Below the pieces are notes generated by a model. It was not told the origin of the DNA and ran no database searches. It worked only from the letters and a program-made list of their open reading frames with translations. Positions 1-12,021 of a stretch of 64,000 nt of DNA are shown piece after piece. Position numbers and translations under genes: made by a program. The number at the start of each line of letters is the position of its first letter. Positions within the stretch are counted from its first letter, which is position 1. Origin of the DNA: Unio delphinus (lineage: Eukaryota > Mollusca > Bivalvia > Unionida > Unionidae); the NCBI GenBank assembly GCA_029339505.1, contig JAQISU010000041.1, forward strand, positions 9,975,001-10,039,000, in the 5' to 3' direction.

Positions 1-2530
1 TCAAGGAACTTGCACTAGAACAAAAGTCATTCTTCAAAACCCATTTGAGCTATAATCACTCTGACCTTTGAACCACACGATTAATAAATCCATTTCACGC
101 CTTAATACAAACATTTGTGCCTTAAATGGTATAGGACTGAAAGTATTATGCAAAATAAAAATATCTTCTTTCAGTCACATTGTGTATGTTGTATGTGCAT
201 GTGTGTGCGTGTGTGTGTATGTGTGTTTCTTGAATATCCTTAGCTAAGTGAAACGTGTCCATGCCTTTTAGGCACAAAATAAAGAAGCTATTTCCTTTGT
301 TGTGAGCTCTACTATTGAGTTTGGGCACCAACAATCATCTTCTTCTTTATCCGCAAGTAAAACCTACCTACAACATTTCGTCTAGGTCTGTGATGTAGAA
401 CTGTTGTTATTTCTGACCAAAATCCCAAACATCACAAATCCCAAAGCTCAAGACGCATCCATAAAATTTGGTCACTGCAGAAAGACTAGTTATTGTGAGG
501 AATCAAAAGTGGTGACGGACAAACGGACGGACAGACAGACACACAGACATTATCAAATATAGTAACCTACGTCTTATGGCGGATTTATAAACACGATATG
601 ATGTCAACTTTGCTCTAACGTTTATCAAATTCCGACAAAACGTACATGTTTGAGGAAATTCCACAAAGTAAAACTTTTGCCGCAATTTGTGGAAATTCCT
701 AAAGTGTCGTCCCCATGTAAAATTTGCAATCACAATTACAATAAGTGTTATGAGGGCGTTTTTATACTGAAGCAACAATTCTGTGTAGTTCGTCGTTCCC
801 ACAGTTTCGACAATCATTATCCGAAACTGAGTGTCTGTATTCGGTTGACATATGGTATCGACAAATGAAAATTTATCAACTTTTCATCAAGCTAAGCACT
901 TACTTTAGGTTAATACCTACCTACCCTCATATCCATATAGATATATATCTAACCATCTAACAACCTAACAACCTAGATCCGAAGTAAAGTGGTTGCCTTA
1001 AATGAGATAAAATTACATCCAAAATAGTATTAGCTCTTTGACACCTTTTTCAAAGACTACTGATTGAGCCTTAGCATCATGACACAATAAAAGCTTTAGA
1101 AAGATCCCTCCACTAACATTTTCTAACTATTTTCTTTCTGTCTTGTTTGTTCTTTCTTTTCTTCTTCTTTTTTTTTTTCTTTCTTCTTTTCTTTTTTTTC
1201 TTCTATTGTTTTAATTTCTTCTTCTTCTCCTCTTCAGCTTTGTTAGAGTTACGTTTAACAAGAAATGAGCATGCCAGAAGATTTGGAAGTCTGACCCGGC
1301 AAGATAGTGACATATTACTCAAGATGTAACATGTCATTTCGTATCTAGCTTACAAGGTACATGTCTTCCGTGTTCGTCCACTTGGATAACTATGCAAGTC
1401 GGTTTGATAATCTATACGATGTATGATAAATATTCCCGTTGTGTGTTTTATCAACAAGGCATCAATGTCATGATCATCCTTTACCATCATATGTTGTAGA
1501 TTTTATTCTACTTAAATATTTTGCATTTGAAAAAAAAATACGTTTAGATTTTCTGTGCGAGTATAACTGCTGGTCAATTTTGTTTCAAACAGTGGGGATT
1601 TAGGTTGCGCGCGCACGCGTTTGCATGCGCGCAAAACAGGAACATAATCGTCTTTTATCTCCATGTGCCTAAATCCCCATAAGTATTGATATAAACCAGG
1701 ATGTCCCACTGCACTCAATAGTTAGACCAGGAGCAAAATGAAATCCGAAACTACCGAATCTATCTCTTCATAAAACACGTGATGATCGGGTTTTAAAAAA
1801 AAGAAACAACTATATCACAAAATGTGCTGTAGAATTATTTTCTGTCATTCTCATCGCCGTTAAGCGATATCATTTAATCTTTTAGATCTGCATACCACTA
1901 TGCGATTTTCACAAGTAAGAGATACGGACTGAATGAACAAGCCTGGCCCTATGGCAAGGCGAATAAGGCAACCAAGGGTCCCACCCTGCTGGCTATACAT
2001 TTTCTTTTGCTGTGGCGATGTTTTTGATTGGGTCCCCGCTCTTCGCTTGCTGTCTTGGGCCCCGCACATCCTATGACCGGGCCTATGAATGGAGTTACCA
2101 CGTCCACCTATTTTACGTATTACTATGGGTACTCTTTAGAGTATTGGCAATAATATCGTTGCGCCAATGCTGCAGAAAAGCGTAAATTATGGTGGGTGAT
2201 TTTTTTAATGTCGGCACCGTGCCGGGACATTAAAACATACATTCCATAATCATATACTGGCAAAATCATATTTAACTTTAACGTGATGAAAATTCCGATA
2301 AACCGAATTCCAGACAAAAGTCATTTTTACTTTAGGAAATATCTCTTTGTAATTTTCTGATAATCTCGTGACTGTTGATAACTCTAGAATATGTTTGGAG
2401 CCAAACGTATTCCATTTAACTATGTAGACCGTTGTTATCATGCTTGATGTGCACGTGGTATACGTATTAAGAAAGAAACAGCAAATGGTTGACTAAATCG
2501 TTTTACTGACCAGGACTTTTAAATTTTACA
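1..2530. other. Intergenic host DNA, no gene recognised
   Basis: No coding region is convincing here; all open frames are short and lack recognisable motifs. Visible content is an imperfect (TG)n tract near 190-222, a run of GACGGACAGACAGAC-type simple sequence near 510-545, a pyrimidine-rich tract at about 1,140-1,235 and a GC-rich hairpin at about 1,590-1,680 listed separately. The part around 1,930-2,100 is richer in GC than its surroundings and looks like an old repeat remnant, but I cannot name the family. Confidence 0.5.
1591..1678. repeat. Short inverted-repeat element (MITE-like hairpin)
   Basis: TGGGGATTTAGG at the left edge is matched exactly by its reverse complement CCTAAATCCCCA at the right edge. 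A second inner inverted repeat sits at about 1,604-1,634, made of alternating GC-rich sequence (GCGCGCGCACGCG then CATGCGCGC). The size of about 90 bp and the paired ends would fit a very short non-autonomous DNA transposon. No convincing target duplication is visible, so it could also be a chance or structural hairpin. Confidence 0.35.
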
Positions 2531-2534
2531 TAAC

Positions 2535-2660
2535 CACTCCTGTGGTCCAGTGGTTAGATTGTCGTGGGTTCAATCTCCGTCCGAGTCAGACCAAAGACTT
2601 ACAAAAATGGTACTAACAGCTGCCTTGCTTTGCACTCAGTATTAAGAGGTTTGTGTAAAG
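2535..2660 (+). repeat. tRNA-derived SINE, 5' half (split copy)
   Basis: The segment has a pol III A-box-like stretch (GTGGTCCAGTGGTTAGA, about 2,542-2,558) and a B-box-like stretch (GGGTTCAATCTCC, about 2,567-2,579), then the body sequence CCAAAGACTTAC and AGCTGCC shared with the intact SINE at 42,299-42,624. Relative to that copy about 25 bases between the A and B boxes are missing. The element stops at 2,660 and resumes at 4,299, because another element has inserted into it. Confidence 0.8.
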
Positions 2661-2665
2661 GACAA

Positions 2666-4298
2666 TGTCACAGAATTAGGCGAAAATTGAACTGATTTTT
2701 GTTCTTCTTGAATTGCAAACGAAACTCACCATTTTCTTGATTTCGTCGTACACGCATTACCTGGGGTGATTAAGTGATTTTCTCCAAGGTAAGTGGCGTG
2801 TAACGATTTGCATGTGCCAGTTTGTTATTTACATGAAATCCGAAATACTCGTTTCACGTGGTGCACGGCAAGCTCGATGTGATTTATGTTCACCTATAGA
2901 GAGTATATAAGGCGAGATATTTCTCATAATAATTACGGGAACCAAAATATCTAATCGAAGGATAGATAAGCTCGTCTTGCAATCTCCAGCCAAAGGGGTG
3001 AGTGTTAAATTTACATTTTCGTTTTATTGTGAATTTTATTCAGATTATCATTTCGTATAATGATGCTTTTATTGCAATTAAACGTGGAATATTTGGAATT
3101 ACTAATCACTATTAGACTTTAAATGCAATATCGTAATCTACGGCTTAGATTATTTTTGAGACAACTATTATTAGTCTGGTTTTGTTTATTGTAGCTGTTA
3201 CCGTGTTTCTGATACTGTAGCTGACAATCGCTGTTACCATAGATCTGATAATCGCTGATACCGTAGATGTCAATGTTTCTGATACCGTAGATCTGATACC
3301 GTAGATCTGATACCGTAGATGTCAATGTTTCTGATACCGTAGCTGCTAACGTAGTTGATACCATTTCTGATACCGTAGCTGTTAACACATATGATACCAT
3401 CTTTTGATAAACGTCTTTGATATCGTCTGATTTGTTGTGGGACATCTATTATTTGTTCCGGAACATCTCTGTATACATATCTGAATGTGATTGTGCCGTT
3501 AATTTGTGCAAACGGAATTGAAGTATCTGTCTGTGTGTCGAACTGTCTGTTCGTCAACATCTGTGTAACGTGTAAACATCCGGAAAGCTAGAAGTCCGAG
3601 TGTCGGAGCTGTCTGAGTTGTAAAACATCTGGGTCGACATCTAGGGTAGTGAGGAACCGTTGGTTCTGGAAGATGTTGTATGTTGTCTGAACGTATAACT
3701 GTGGTGGATCCGTGAAGGGAAACGTCCGATAATAGTATTGGTCAACCCTAGGTTTTCGGGGAAACTGGGAGACGATTCAACTGTTGCTGAATCGTGCGGT
3801 TATACGGGGTCGAGACACATATGTGTATTGAAATTGTAATACAATTTAATACATTGTTGTATTTGCATGCTTATGTCAGATCACAATAATATTTCAAGTG
3901 ATCGCATAGATATCAATAAAAGCTAGCAACTTGATTGAATACAAGTATATCGTCGTGCTAGTTATCGCAATCCATCGTGCGATAGTATAGTTTGTGGTTT
4001 GTGTTCATTTTTCGTAATTTATACTTGCATTAATTTAACTTTCGTAAAGGATCCTTGGATCTGTGTATAGTCCAAGAGATCCCTTTACATCTGAGATTCC
4101 TTTTGTATTAATATTTAATTTGTTCATGTATTGTGAATGGTTGTGAGTGTAATTGTGGGTTGAGTGCATGAATTATTGTGTTGTTACATCTGTATTTTTT
4201 TCATTTATAATTTATTACATAAATTTATATTTTCTTTCACAAATTGTGTTTGTATTGTTCATTTAATCCACCCTCCTCTCGGTAACAATTCTGTTACA
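2666..4298 (+). mobile_element. Probable solo LTR (about 1.63 kb) inserted in the SINE
   Basis: The block starts TGTCACAGAATT and ends AATTCTGTTACA, so the ends are TG...CA and form a 12-bp inverted repeat with one mismatch. It is flanked by GACAA (2,661-2,665) and GACTA (4,299-4,303), a plausible diverged 5-bp target duplication. A promoter-like GTATATAAGG lies near 2,905. The 5' and 3' halves of one SINE sit directly outside the block, which fixes the boundaries independently. No gag or pol coding sequence is inside, so a solo LTR of a Gypsy-type element is the best reading. Orientation is inferred from the TATA-like box. Confidence 0.65.
3195..3400. repeat. Degenerate short tandem repeat inside the LTR
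   Basis: The unit CTGATACCGTAG (about 12 bp) recurs many times, with longer variants that add ATGTCAATGTTT. It generates long open frames on the minus strand full of Y-G-I-R-type repeats, which are artefacts of the repeat rather than genes. Confidence 0.75.
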
Positions 4299-4471
4299 GA
4301 CTAATCGTCCTTGTGTCATGATAATGTGACTGGGTGGGACATCATGCTACATGTCTGCGCATGATGTTCCAGACATCACTATAAACTGCCTCAATGCAGA
4401 CATTGTAGCAATAGGACTGAAAAATTGTTAAAGCTACGTTACAACTCCTAATCAAACAAACAAACAAACAA
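4299..4471 (+). repeat. tRNA-derived SINE, 3' half (split copy)
   Basis: This matches the 3' body of the intact SINE at 42,299-42,624 (GATAATGTGACTGGGTGGG, then ATCATGCTACATG, CACTATAAACTGCCTCA and TTGTTAAAGCTAC) and ends in the (CAAA)n tail. It continues the body exactly where the 5' half at 2,535-2,660 stops, in the same orientation. It is the downstream part of one insertion, not an independent copy. Confidence 0.8.
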
Positions 4472-5410
4472 AATTACGGATCATTCTCTATACCCTTTGG
4501 GTTTATTGTCAGACAATTTCCAACGGTGCTATATATTCTTACATTAAAAATTGTATTTAGCCTGGAAAATGCGCGTTGCCTGAAACTTGCTGAAACACGT
4601 TTATCACACGTGCCAAACTACTTAATCAGCTGGATAAAACAATAGGTCTTTACTTTATCCTATACCACAAATATTGGTATGTCCTATCTACATCATACAA
4701 AGGTTCTATATAATTAAACTGATCTTTCTTTGATCGATGTTGGTTTACTAGATACTATCTTGCGTTAGCGAAAGTTAATACTACGCATGGAATAAGGTAC
4801 AACTTTTTACAGCCTTTTTGGGATCAAGTACTGTGTAATGTGCGTTTAGTTTTTGATTTGCTGTGTATTGTCCATTACCGGACTGTGTACCGTGTACCGT
4901 GAGTTTAGTTTTGGTTTGGTGTTTATTGTCCTTTACCAGACTGTGTACCGTGTACCTTGAGTTTAGTTTTGGCTTGCTGTTTATTGCCTAATACCATAAC
5001 AACTTAATCACTACCTCGTTTGTAATACATTCGCTTGACATTTCCATGGCTCTGGGTTTGATCATATAGCCGGTCTGTAGATTAAAGCATTTAAATAAGT
5101 TATGTTTTTGGTGAAGTTTCTCAAAATTTATAAATCTGAATACTGACACAATAGACCTCGGCACAAAATATCACTGTTTTGTAGACCTTTGGCTTGAAAG
5201 ACCACTGTTACTGTAGACCCCCCCCCCCCGTCTTAACAGAACAATAATTTTGAAGAGAATTTGAGATTAACGATACGTTATATAATATAATAAACATGTA
5301 ACAAAAGAGCAGCATTCCTTTGCAAAACAAGTCGTATCAGGTCATAAACTGTTACCTTGTCTACTTGTCTTTGTATGCAATGTCTTCTTTCGTTGTACTA
5401 GCGTTGCAAG
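4472..5410. other. Intergenic host DNA, no gene recognised
   Basis: No coding region is supported. Around 4,840-4,990 a stretch of about 65-70 bp is repeated imperfectly (GTTTAGTTTT with TTTATTGTC and ACTGTGTACCGTGTACC). A poly-C run of about 12 bases lies at 5,218-5,229. Confidence 0.5.
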
Positions 5411-5411
5411 T

Positions 5412-5790
5412 TTGCTACGAGGTTACTATAATTACCTAAATCTATAATGGTTGCTACCCAAATCAATCAAGTTTGTTATTATTTCCCAAATCAATCAAAT
5501 TTGCTATAATTACCCAAATCAGACAAGGTTGATAAAATTAATCAAGGTTAATATAATTATCCAAATCAATCAAAGTTGTTATACTTACCCAAATCTATCA
5601 ACGTTGATATCATTACCCAAATCAATCAAGGTTAATATCATGATCTAAATATATTAAGGTTGTTATATTTACCTAAATCTATCGAGGTTGCTATATTTAC
5701 CTAAATCTATCGAGATTACTATAATAACATAAATCTATTGAGGTTACTATAATTACCTAAATCTATCAAGGTTACTATAATTACTTCATT
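5412..5790. repeat. Minisatellite, about 28-29-bp unit
   Basis: A unit close to AATTACCCAAATCAATCAAG followed by GTTGCTAT recurs about 13 times with point changes and some length variation. The open frame across it is only repeated translation of the unit. It ends beside the inverted IgSF 5' segment that begins near 5,815. Confidence 0.8.
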
Positions 5791-5814
5791 AGCAGATTAC
5801 GAGGACACTGAAGT

Positions 5815-6410
5815 TCACACGGACACTGGTTGTAGTATAATAACTCTGAGGAATAAAGTGAAGAAATGTGATACATTTGCAAATTCAGTTTTGTCCGACA
5901 TACGCAAATAATATTTCTTAAAATAGTGTTACTAATTACCTGTTAATACTGCAACTGTAGGCAAACAAAAAGTCAATATCCAGAATGTATCTTTCGTCAT
6001 TGTTGAAGTATGAATATGCCTTTCTTGTCCTCTGTGTGCTTGGCGGAAGATATATAGAGAACAATAAAGATAGAAAATGTGTGCAAATCACACTTATATT
6101 TTAGGGGTCAGCTAACAGTTTATTATGATAACTGAACAAAATCACTTCCTCCATCCATGTGTTAAGAGTTTACACATTCGAGTTCTTTCCTTAAGATAAA
6201 CTTAGGTTTGATCCAGATTTCGTTAACAATCAACAACATACAAGATTTCATATCCAATATGTGTTATTGATTGAAAGTTATTTTGTTCTGCGTTGAATGA
6301 AATACTTCACGATCCTAAGGAATTAAGTAAGGCACGAGGTCGCAGTGCCGGTTAACATCAGTGTTGAACAGAATAGGTTTAGTGTCACACAGACACACAG
6401 ACACACACAC
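5815..6410 (-). repeat. Inverted copy of the IgSF 5' end (pairs with 24,480-25,275)
   Basis: Read on the minus strand, this segment matches the sequence before and around the first exon of the downstream IgSF gene, from the GTCACACAGACACAC end near 6,400 down to GGACACTGAAG near 5,820. The two copies therefore face each other. The exons that should follow in the upstream copy are on the plus strand, so this segment is detached by inversion from the rest of the gene copy. The junction at about 6,400-6,420 is a CA/TA simple repeat, a plausible breakpoint. Confidence 0.75.
5941..6002 (-). pseudogene. Inverted signal-peptide exon of the upstream IgSF copy
   Basis: On the minus strand an ATG at about 6,001 opens a short exon encoding a charged start (MTKD) and a hydrophobic run (TFWILTFCLPTVAVLT), ending at a GTAATT donor. 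It differs by only a few residues from the first exon of the downstream gene at 25,074. It reads away from its former downstream exons at 6,818-12,299, so it cannot supply their signal peptide unless a transcript comes from elsewhere. I call it a displaced exon; the boundary is good to a base or two. Confidence 0.65.
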
Positions 6411-6817
6411 GATATATATATTCTGGAATAACTTCTAAAATAATCTTCAATATTTTATTTGTATTTCTTAAGTGTGTTACTTCTTTTCACTGTCGTTAAT
6501 TCCTGATATTAGTCACAAAATTGACTGCATATCATATAGGACGATAGTAAACTACTACATATCTATATATAATCGGTATTAAAATTAGAGACTTGAAAAG
6601 ACGAGAATGTGAGCAATAAGGGGAGGTATTCCTAAATATAGTGTGACACGGAGAATTTATATACTAACCAATAGTGGTACCCTTCATGCGGATCAAAGCT
6701 ATCTCTTTCAGATATTCTCAAGATCATTCATTCACACAAATTTATCATTACTAAATCTACATTGACATTTTAAACATTGTTTTTAAGCTAATAGTGTAGT
6801 TAAATTGTTTTGATCAG

Positions 6818-7114
6818 AACCAAGTGAAATAAAACAAGGCAATGTTGGAGAAACCCTACTGATCACATAATTTCTACAGGAATCGATATTTTGTCCACGT
6901 TTGTACAACAATAACCAGCTTATTACAGTCTTGAGAGGCTCTGACTGTGATGTGAGTACTAATTCACCGTTTAATGGCCGATTAAGATGTACAAAAGACA
7001 CGGACAACAACACAACCAGAATTGAAATAAATCACGATACAGAGAATGACACTGGACTCTACACAGTGGAAGAAGAAGGCAGTTTGACACAGCGATGCTT
7101 CCTAAATATTACAG
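6818..7114 (+). pseudogene. Ig-domain exon of upstream IgSF copy, with in-frame stop
   Basis: The exon is bounded by an AG acceptor (6,816-6,817) and a GTAATG donor and is 297 bp, exactly the size of its paralogue at 27,386-27,682. It keeps the Ig hallmark NDTGLYTVE (D-x-G-x-Y) and the C...C core. Two changes suggest decay. A codon in the N-terminal strand is now TAA at 6,868-6,870, and the cysteine after KQG has become asparagine. An AG just after the stop (6,878-6,879) could act as a new acceptor, but it would break the phase 1 pattern of the gene. It is probably a non-functional exon. Confidence 0.7.
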
Positions 7115-8914
7115 GTAATGTTACAAATATAAAGTAAACCCAATGTAATATACAATCAATGTGCTTATCTTTAAACAAGGTGTAACCTTAAAGTTCATGA
7201 GCATTTAAAGTTCTACACACAATACATAGCTCTATCGTTAAACCAGTCTATCACCCAAAACCATCTAGTTTAAAAGAAACATAATATTTGAGATTACGAT
7301 GTTGTTTCATTTGTGTTTGATCCGACGACAAAGTAAATAATGGGCAAATAAAATAAAGAGAGATGGACGTGAATTTTAACCTGAAAAAAATACATAATTC
7401 CAAATGAGGAATATTGTCATAAAACGAACATTATGGATACTTTAATGACTTTTATTCTACTATAGTCGGCTAATTGATATCGTCTAGTTTGATATTTGAC
7501 GCGCTTTCTATGTAAATTTTGAAATTAAGCCCATCATCTTATCTTTCATCGCCACTATCCATTGATGTATTGTCACTTTATTGCAGCTTACAATCTTATA
7601 GTTGTTTTATGTTTGATTTTGCTATTTGTAATCGATATATGTTTTAGCCAAAATAATGATGTATTATAGACTAATTGTTATAAGAGTTATTGTTGTTGAC
7701 TATGCATAAAAATAGTGTTTATGATAGATGCAATGTTTATTCCCGCTACATATTGAAATATAACATATACTGCTCTTTTATTAACCGGCATAAACAACCG
7801 ATACGAGTAGTCGTAATTATTGCAAAATGCTTACAACAACAATTCTAATTCAATCATGTCATCTGTCAGCAAAAGCAAATATATTTTATATTGGGAAAGT
7901 TTACATCAGTGTTATCTTGTTTCTCATCAGCTCAATCAAATCTAGGCATAATTTTAGAACTTATATATTCGATGAGTTCATACATTTATGCATTATACAT
8001 TTGTAAAATTTTTACAGATCCATACAAAAATGGTTCAAGTGCACTAATTATTGTTATTATATATGACATGTAGCAAGCTGCAGATAAGTGATGAAAAAAC
8101 TGTGCGAGTCTGATCACAAAACAAAGACTTTTCTCACACAATAAATATCAGCAAAACCATCATTAAATTCACACAGTAAATACGTGACATAGATGTTACT
8201 CTGGACAGTACTCTCACATTACAGACATGACATGAACATATGCACGGCAGCATATCTTGAGCCTAGACGCATCTGCTTTATTCGCAAATATCTTTCAGTT
8301 TATGCCACTAATACAATTATGTGTTCATTAGTACTTTCAAGACTGAACTAATGTAATTCAATTCTGTCTGGTTCGTCTCAATATCTACTTCAGAAACCTC
8401 AAAAACATCAAATCGGATCATTCGGTGTGTACCAAAATGAATGCACACCTCCCAGCTGCTCTGTACAGTACACGTGCTATCCATTTGATCCAGAGTCAGA
8501 CACAAAATGTGTTCTCTGTACTACGTTGCACTGACGGACTCAAATCCAACATATCTATCTGGCCTCATCCATATATACTCACCATCAAGATATTTCGCTC
8601 CTCTTCTGACAATGATATGATCATTAATACACTCCATGAAAACGAAGTTATATGGACAACATTCTTTTGCATACCAGGGAATGAATTGCTCATTTAAAAG
8701 TAGACAAAGACACAGAGTGATCCCTTTGATGAGTGCACGAATAAACGTAAAGACCTAATAATTTTTCCTACCTGAAATGTTTTCAGCACTTTGTATGTTT
8801 TCTTATTTTTTGGGTGTTTTGTTTTTTTTTTCTTTTTCCTAGTCATATTATACTAAGCACCGATTAGAGCTTCTAAAGATTAGGTGCTATACAAAGTCCG
8901 CATTATCATTATTA

Positions 8915-8954
<40 letters not shown>

Positions 8955-9655
8955 GATCTTATCTTAGTTTTGTTTTGTTTGCGTTGTAATTTGAACTGTT
9001 ACGAACCATATTGCTTTTCTGTGTTCTTCCTCTTTTTGTGTAAACATGTTTTCTGCAATATAATTCAAACGGTTTAATATATACAACAAAAACAACATGT
9101 TCCTTATGCATTATTTCCCTATTCAAAATGTTTGCCAACCTCGGATCATTTTCTAAAATATGTTTTATTAAACTGTCACATCAACAGTAATTGCGCATTG
9201 TCGCTTTAAAATTGTATTTTAAGAATATACTTAAATTAGGATAATATTATTGAATATAATATTGTTTTCAAACACAATTAGGATTTATAAAGCTAACGTA
9301 CTAAAACTTCCACGAAAGCTAAATAGTTACCTAACTTAAAATGTGTTGATGCAAACGCAAAGGCATAACTTGGAGGAGCATGATACAGCAAGGAATATAA
9401 CATTAAATATATTATTTCATACACGATTTCATCCAAATGTCGCACCTTAAGATACATTATCAATTAAAGTCCGATTATATCAGCTCTAAACCTATATGGG
9501 GATCGATAGAAAATTATACCTCTCAGACACTATATTGATCAAATTAACATTCATGTGTTCTTTGTTATCCTTTCAAACACATTTAAGTATGTATATGAAG
9601 TGTTATGTCTTCAGTGCGTTCTTAGATAAGGTACATAATGTAAACATTATTTCAG
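7115..9655 (+). other. Intron-like interval of the upstream IgSF copy
   Basis: Two parts align with the intron of the downstream gene: 7,115-7,370 with 27,683-27,940, and about 7,780-8,020 with 27,975-28,180. The rest is unique to this copy. A short ATT-rich microsatellite lies at 8,895-8,952. A cysteine-rich open stretch near 8,396-8,527 follows an AG but stops after about 44 codons and is discussed among rejected items. Confidence 0.5.
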
Positions 9656-9796
9656 TCACATACACGACTAGTACAAATGTACTGTATATTGCAACTGCTC
9701 CAGAAAGTTCTAAGGTAATTATCTCCGACCAACCGAGCAATGAAACGTTACCAACAACTGTATTTACACGTTCACCAGTGAATCCAGCCAATTCAT
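9656..9796 (+). CDS. IgSF upstream copy: extracellular stalk exon
   Basis: This 141-bp, phase 1-1 exon follows TTTCAG and ends at GTGAGT. It encodes a Ser/Thr-rich linker with QPSNETLPTT, matching QPSNITLSTT in the 141-bp exon at 28,222-28,362. Identical length and phase with about half the residues different suggests both copies were once under constraint. The region carries an N-x-T glycosylation site, as expected for a membrane-proximal stalk. It is one exon of an incomplete gene copy. Confidence 0.6.
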
Positions 9797-9885
9797 GTGA
9801 GTATATTGTTTGTCATAAGTCTCATATAACAATTATGAATGATTATAGTATAAATGTAGGTGACAAACGTATTGACCACTATAAT

Positions 9886-9889
<4 letters not shown>

Positions 9890-9982
<93 letters not shown>
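9890..9982. repeat. (TA)n microsatellite
   Basis: A pure alternating TA tract of about 92 bp in the intron after the stalk exon. It creates IYIYIY open frames on both strands that are not genes. Confidence 0.95.
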
Positions 9983-9983
<1 letters not shown>

Positions 9984-10763
9984 CAGCGTATAATACCTTA
10001 GAAACAGAATCATACGGTTAGAACATATCCTCCAAGTGTTCTGAAAGTTTTTAACCTTTTTGCGCTCATTTGTTGATAAACTTAATATACGAGTGAATTA
10101 ATTAACAAGGCAATGTTACACTGTTACGGTATTTGAACTTAGCGCCATTTTACGACATGGCGGTCAGAATAAATCATGGGTAAAGAACATGAGCACCATC
10201 GACACACTGGAATCTATTTCAAGTTTTCTAACATAACAATGATGACTCGACACTCGAAGCCTTGGCTACAGAGGTGACATGTAAGTGTTCGGTATGAAAA
10301 ACGTGTAAACCCCTAGGTCATCTATCACCCGTTTTGTAACACGAAGGCAATGACTGCGTTGGTGTTAGATATGACAGTTAACACCCTCATATGATGTAGC
10401 CCCAAAATACATTTAAGGCAGAAATAAATAGTATCACCTGAGTTATTTAGCTTCACGATGGTAGAAGTAAAATGCATAAAAGGTCATTCACCCAACACAT
10501 TTATTTTATTTCATCTTAACATAGGAGACGTAAGAAAATAAACCATAAATATATATAATGTGCACAATGCAAAGTTGCTACAAATACGGCACAGCAGATT
10601 TTTTTCATATTAACTATTTGCAAATGTTTATTCTGAATAACTTTACAAGTGTCCTGAATTTTGTCTTAGCTTTGCGGAACAGAAAATGTGTTATAATAGA
10701 CTTTAATGTACTATGCTTATGTTAATACCATCACGATTATTATTATTATAATTTTTATTATCA

Positions 10764-10801
<38 letters not shown>

Positions 10802-11394
10802 CCCCCCTGCCCCCCAAAAATGTTCAAAATATGTGCTACTATTAATTTACACAAATACTACTTACATACTTCAAAACTGTTTAAATGGTGGACGAGGAAA
10901 ATGTTTTTGTCTGTTATTCATATACAAGAGCCTACGTGATAGCTATATGCTTTAATATAATTCCTCTTAAATTGTTGTGCCAAAATATATAGTCGCCATA
11001 TCTTTAAAGGACAACATCATGTTTGGATCTAGTTTACATGGCAACAAATATAATTGTAAAGTATTTTTCACTAAACTGCGAAAAATAAAATGCGTCACAG
11101 TTTTGCTATCTCTATCTGGACGAATCATTCATTATGATATTCCAATCATATAATAGAATATGGCTCGTATTCAGTGGCAACAAGACAAACTTTCAAATAT
11201 TCAAATTACACTTTCATGTTCATTTTAACAAATTCCTTACCTTAAAATTAAGAATGACTTTTAGTTCCAAAATAAATTTCATTTTTAATAATATTTCAAT
11301 GCAAATGATAACAAATTTCTCATAAAATATCATCATTGACACCATCTAAATTTACATTTGTTTATGGTATTTGCAGCAAACTGACAACCAACAG
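9983..11394 (+). other. Intron-like interval, upstream IgSF copy
   Basis: No exon is recognised between the stalk exon and the transmembrane exon. A second (TA)n tract of about 36 bp is at 10,765-10,800, followed by a short C-rich run. The downstream gene also has a (TA)n tract in its equivalent intron. Confidence 0.5.
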
Positions 11395-11544
11395 ATCATT
11401 GCATTATTCACGATACATTATATATTTATATAGTGTGTGTTCCTATCTACGTAATCGCTGTCATCATTGGATCGGTTGGTTTTATCCACTTGATAGTTTG
11501 TCTACTATGGAGTCAACGAAGGAAAATCCATATAATGAAAACAG
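11395..11544 (+). CDS. IgSF upstream copy: transmembrane exon
   Basis: A 150-bp phase 1-1 open segment lies between an AG (11,393-11,394) and a GTTTGA donor. It encodes a strongly hydrophobic span (VPIYVIAVIIGSVGFIHLIV) followed by a basic stop-transfer stretch (WSQRRK). That is the layout of the paralogous exon at 29,438-29,545 (TTVAVFAIIFGSLIW then IQRRN). The acceptor has a weak pyrimidine tract. The better-looking AG at 11,375-11,376 would bring a TGA into frame, so the start is inferred from phase. Confidence 0.6.
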
Positions 11545-11962
11545 GTTTGAACAAATCTAAAGTTATTGTTTGTTTTTTTATAAATTAGCATGGTTATCAG
11601 TGGATGTCACATTGAACTTAAACGAAGTAGGAATCTATACTGCATTCATATAATTATAAAGGTCATCATCGTTATCACAGAATTTATAAAATTTCCCAAT
11701 GTTGTCTACATGTTAATTAAACTCCTCTTTTTTCTTCAAAAATATTTTAAATAACAATTGTCTTTATTTAAAAATAATGTTCGTCTATGCAATGTAAAAT
11801 TACATGTGTAATCAATTACATCATTCTAAACCGAAGATCAGTAGATTGATAAAGTAAAATATTTGCAATATATCATAACGCTTTCAGTTCAGTCTTTGCA
11901 TCAATAACAACTATTTTGGTAGTATTTTATTAAAAAGGCACAATTTCCATTTTTGTTTGCAG

Positions 11963-11980
11963 AACAACATATTCTACAAG
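11963..11980 (+). CDS. IgSF upstream copy: candidate 18-bp micro-exon
   Basis: TTTGTTTGCAG is a strong acceptor, and GTGAATG follows 18 bases later. The micro-exon keeps phase 1 in and phase 1 out and would add about six residues (EQHILQ). Reading past the donor meets a stop within 30 bases. It may be skipped or may be a terminal alternative exon. Confidence 0.35.
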
Positions 11981-12021
11981 GTGAATGTGACCTGGTTTAT
12001 ATCTGACACCTATATCATTAG

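Noticed and set aside
3119..3560. Two minus-strand frames of about 100 codons with repeated Y-G-I-R/D-I-Y-G
   Set aside because: They are translations of a 12-bp tandem repeat inside the probable solo LTR.
8396..8527. Cysteine-rich open stretch (NECTPPSCSVQYTCYPF) after an AG
   Set aside because: It resembles a small secreted domain but ends in a stop after about 44 codons with no start exon, donor or homologous segment in the other IgSF copy.
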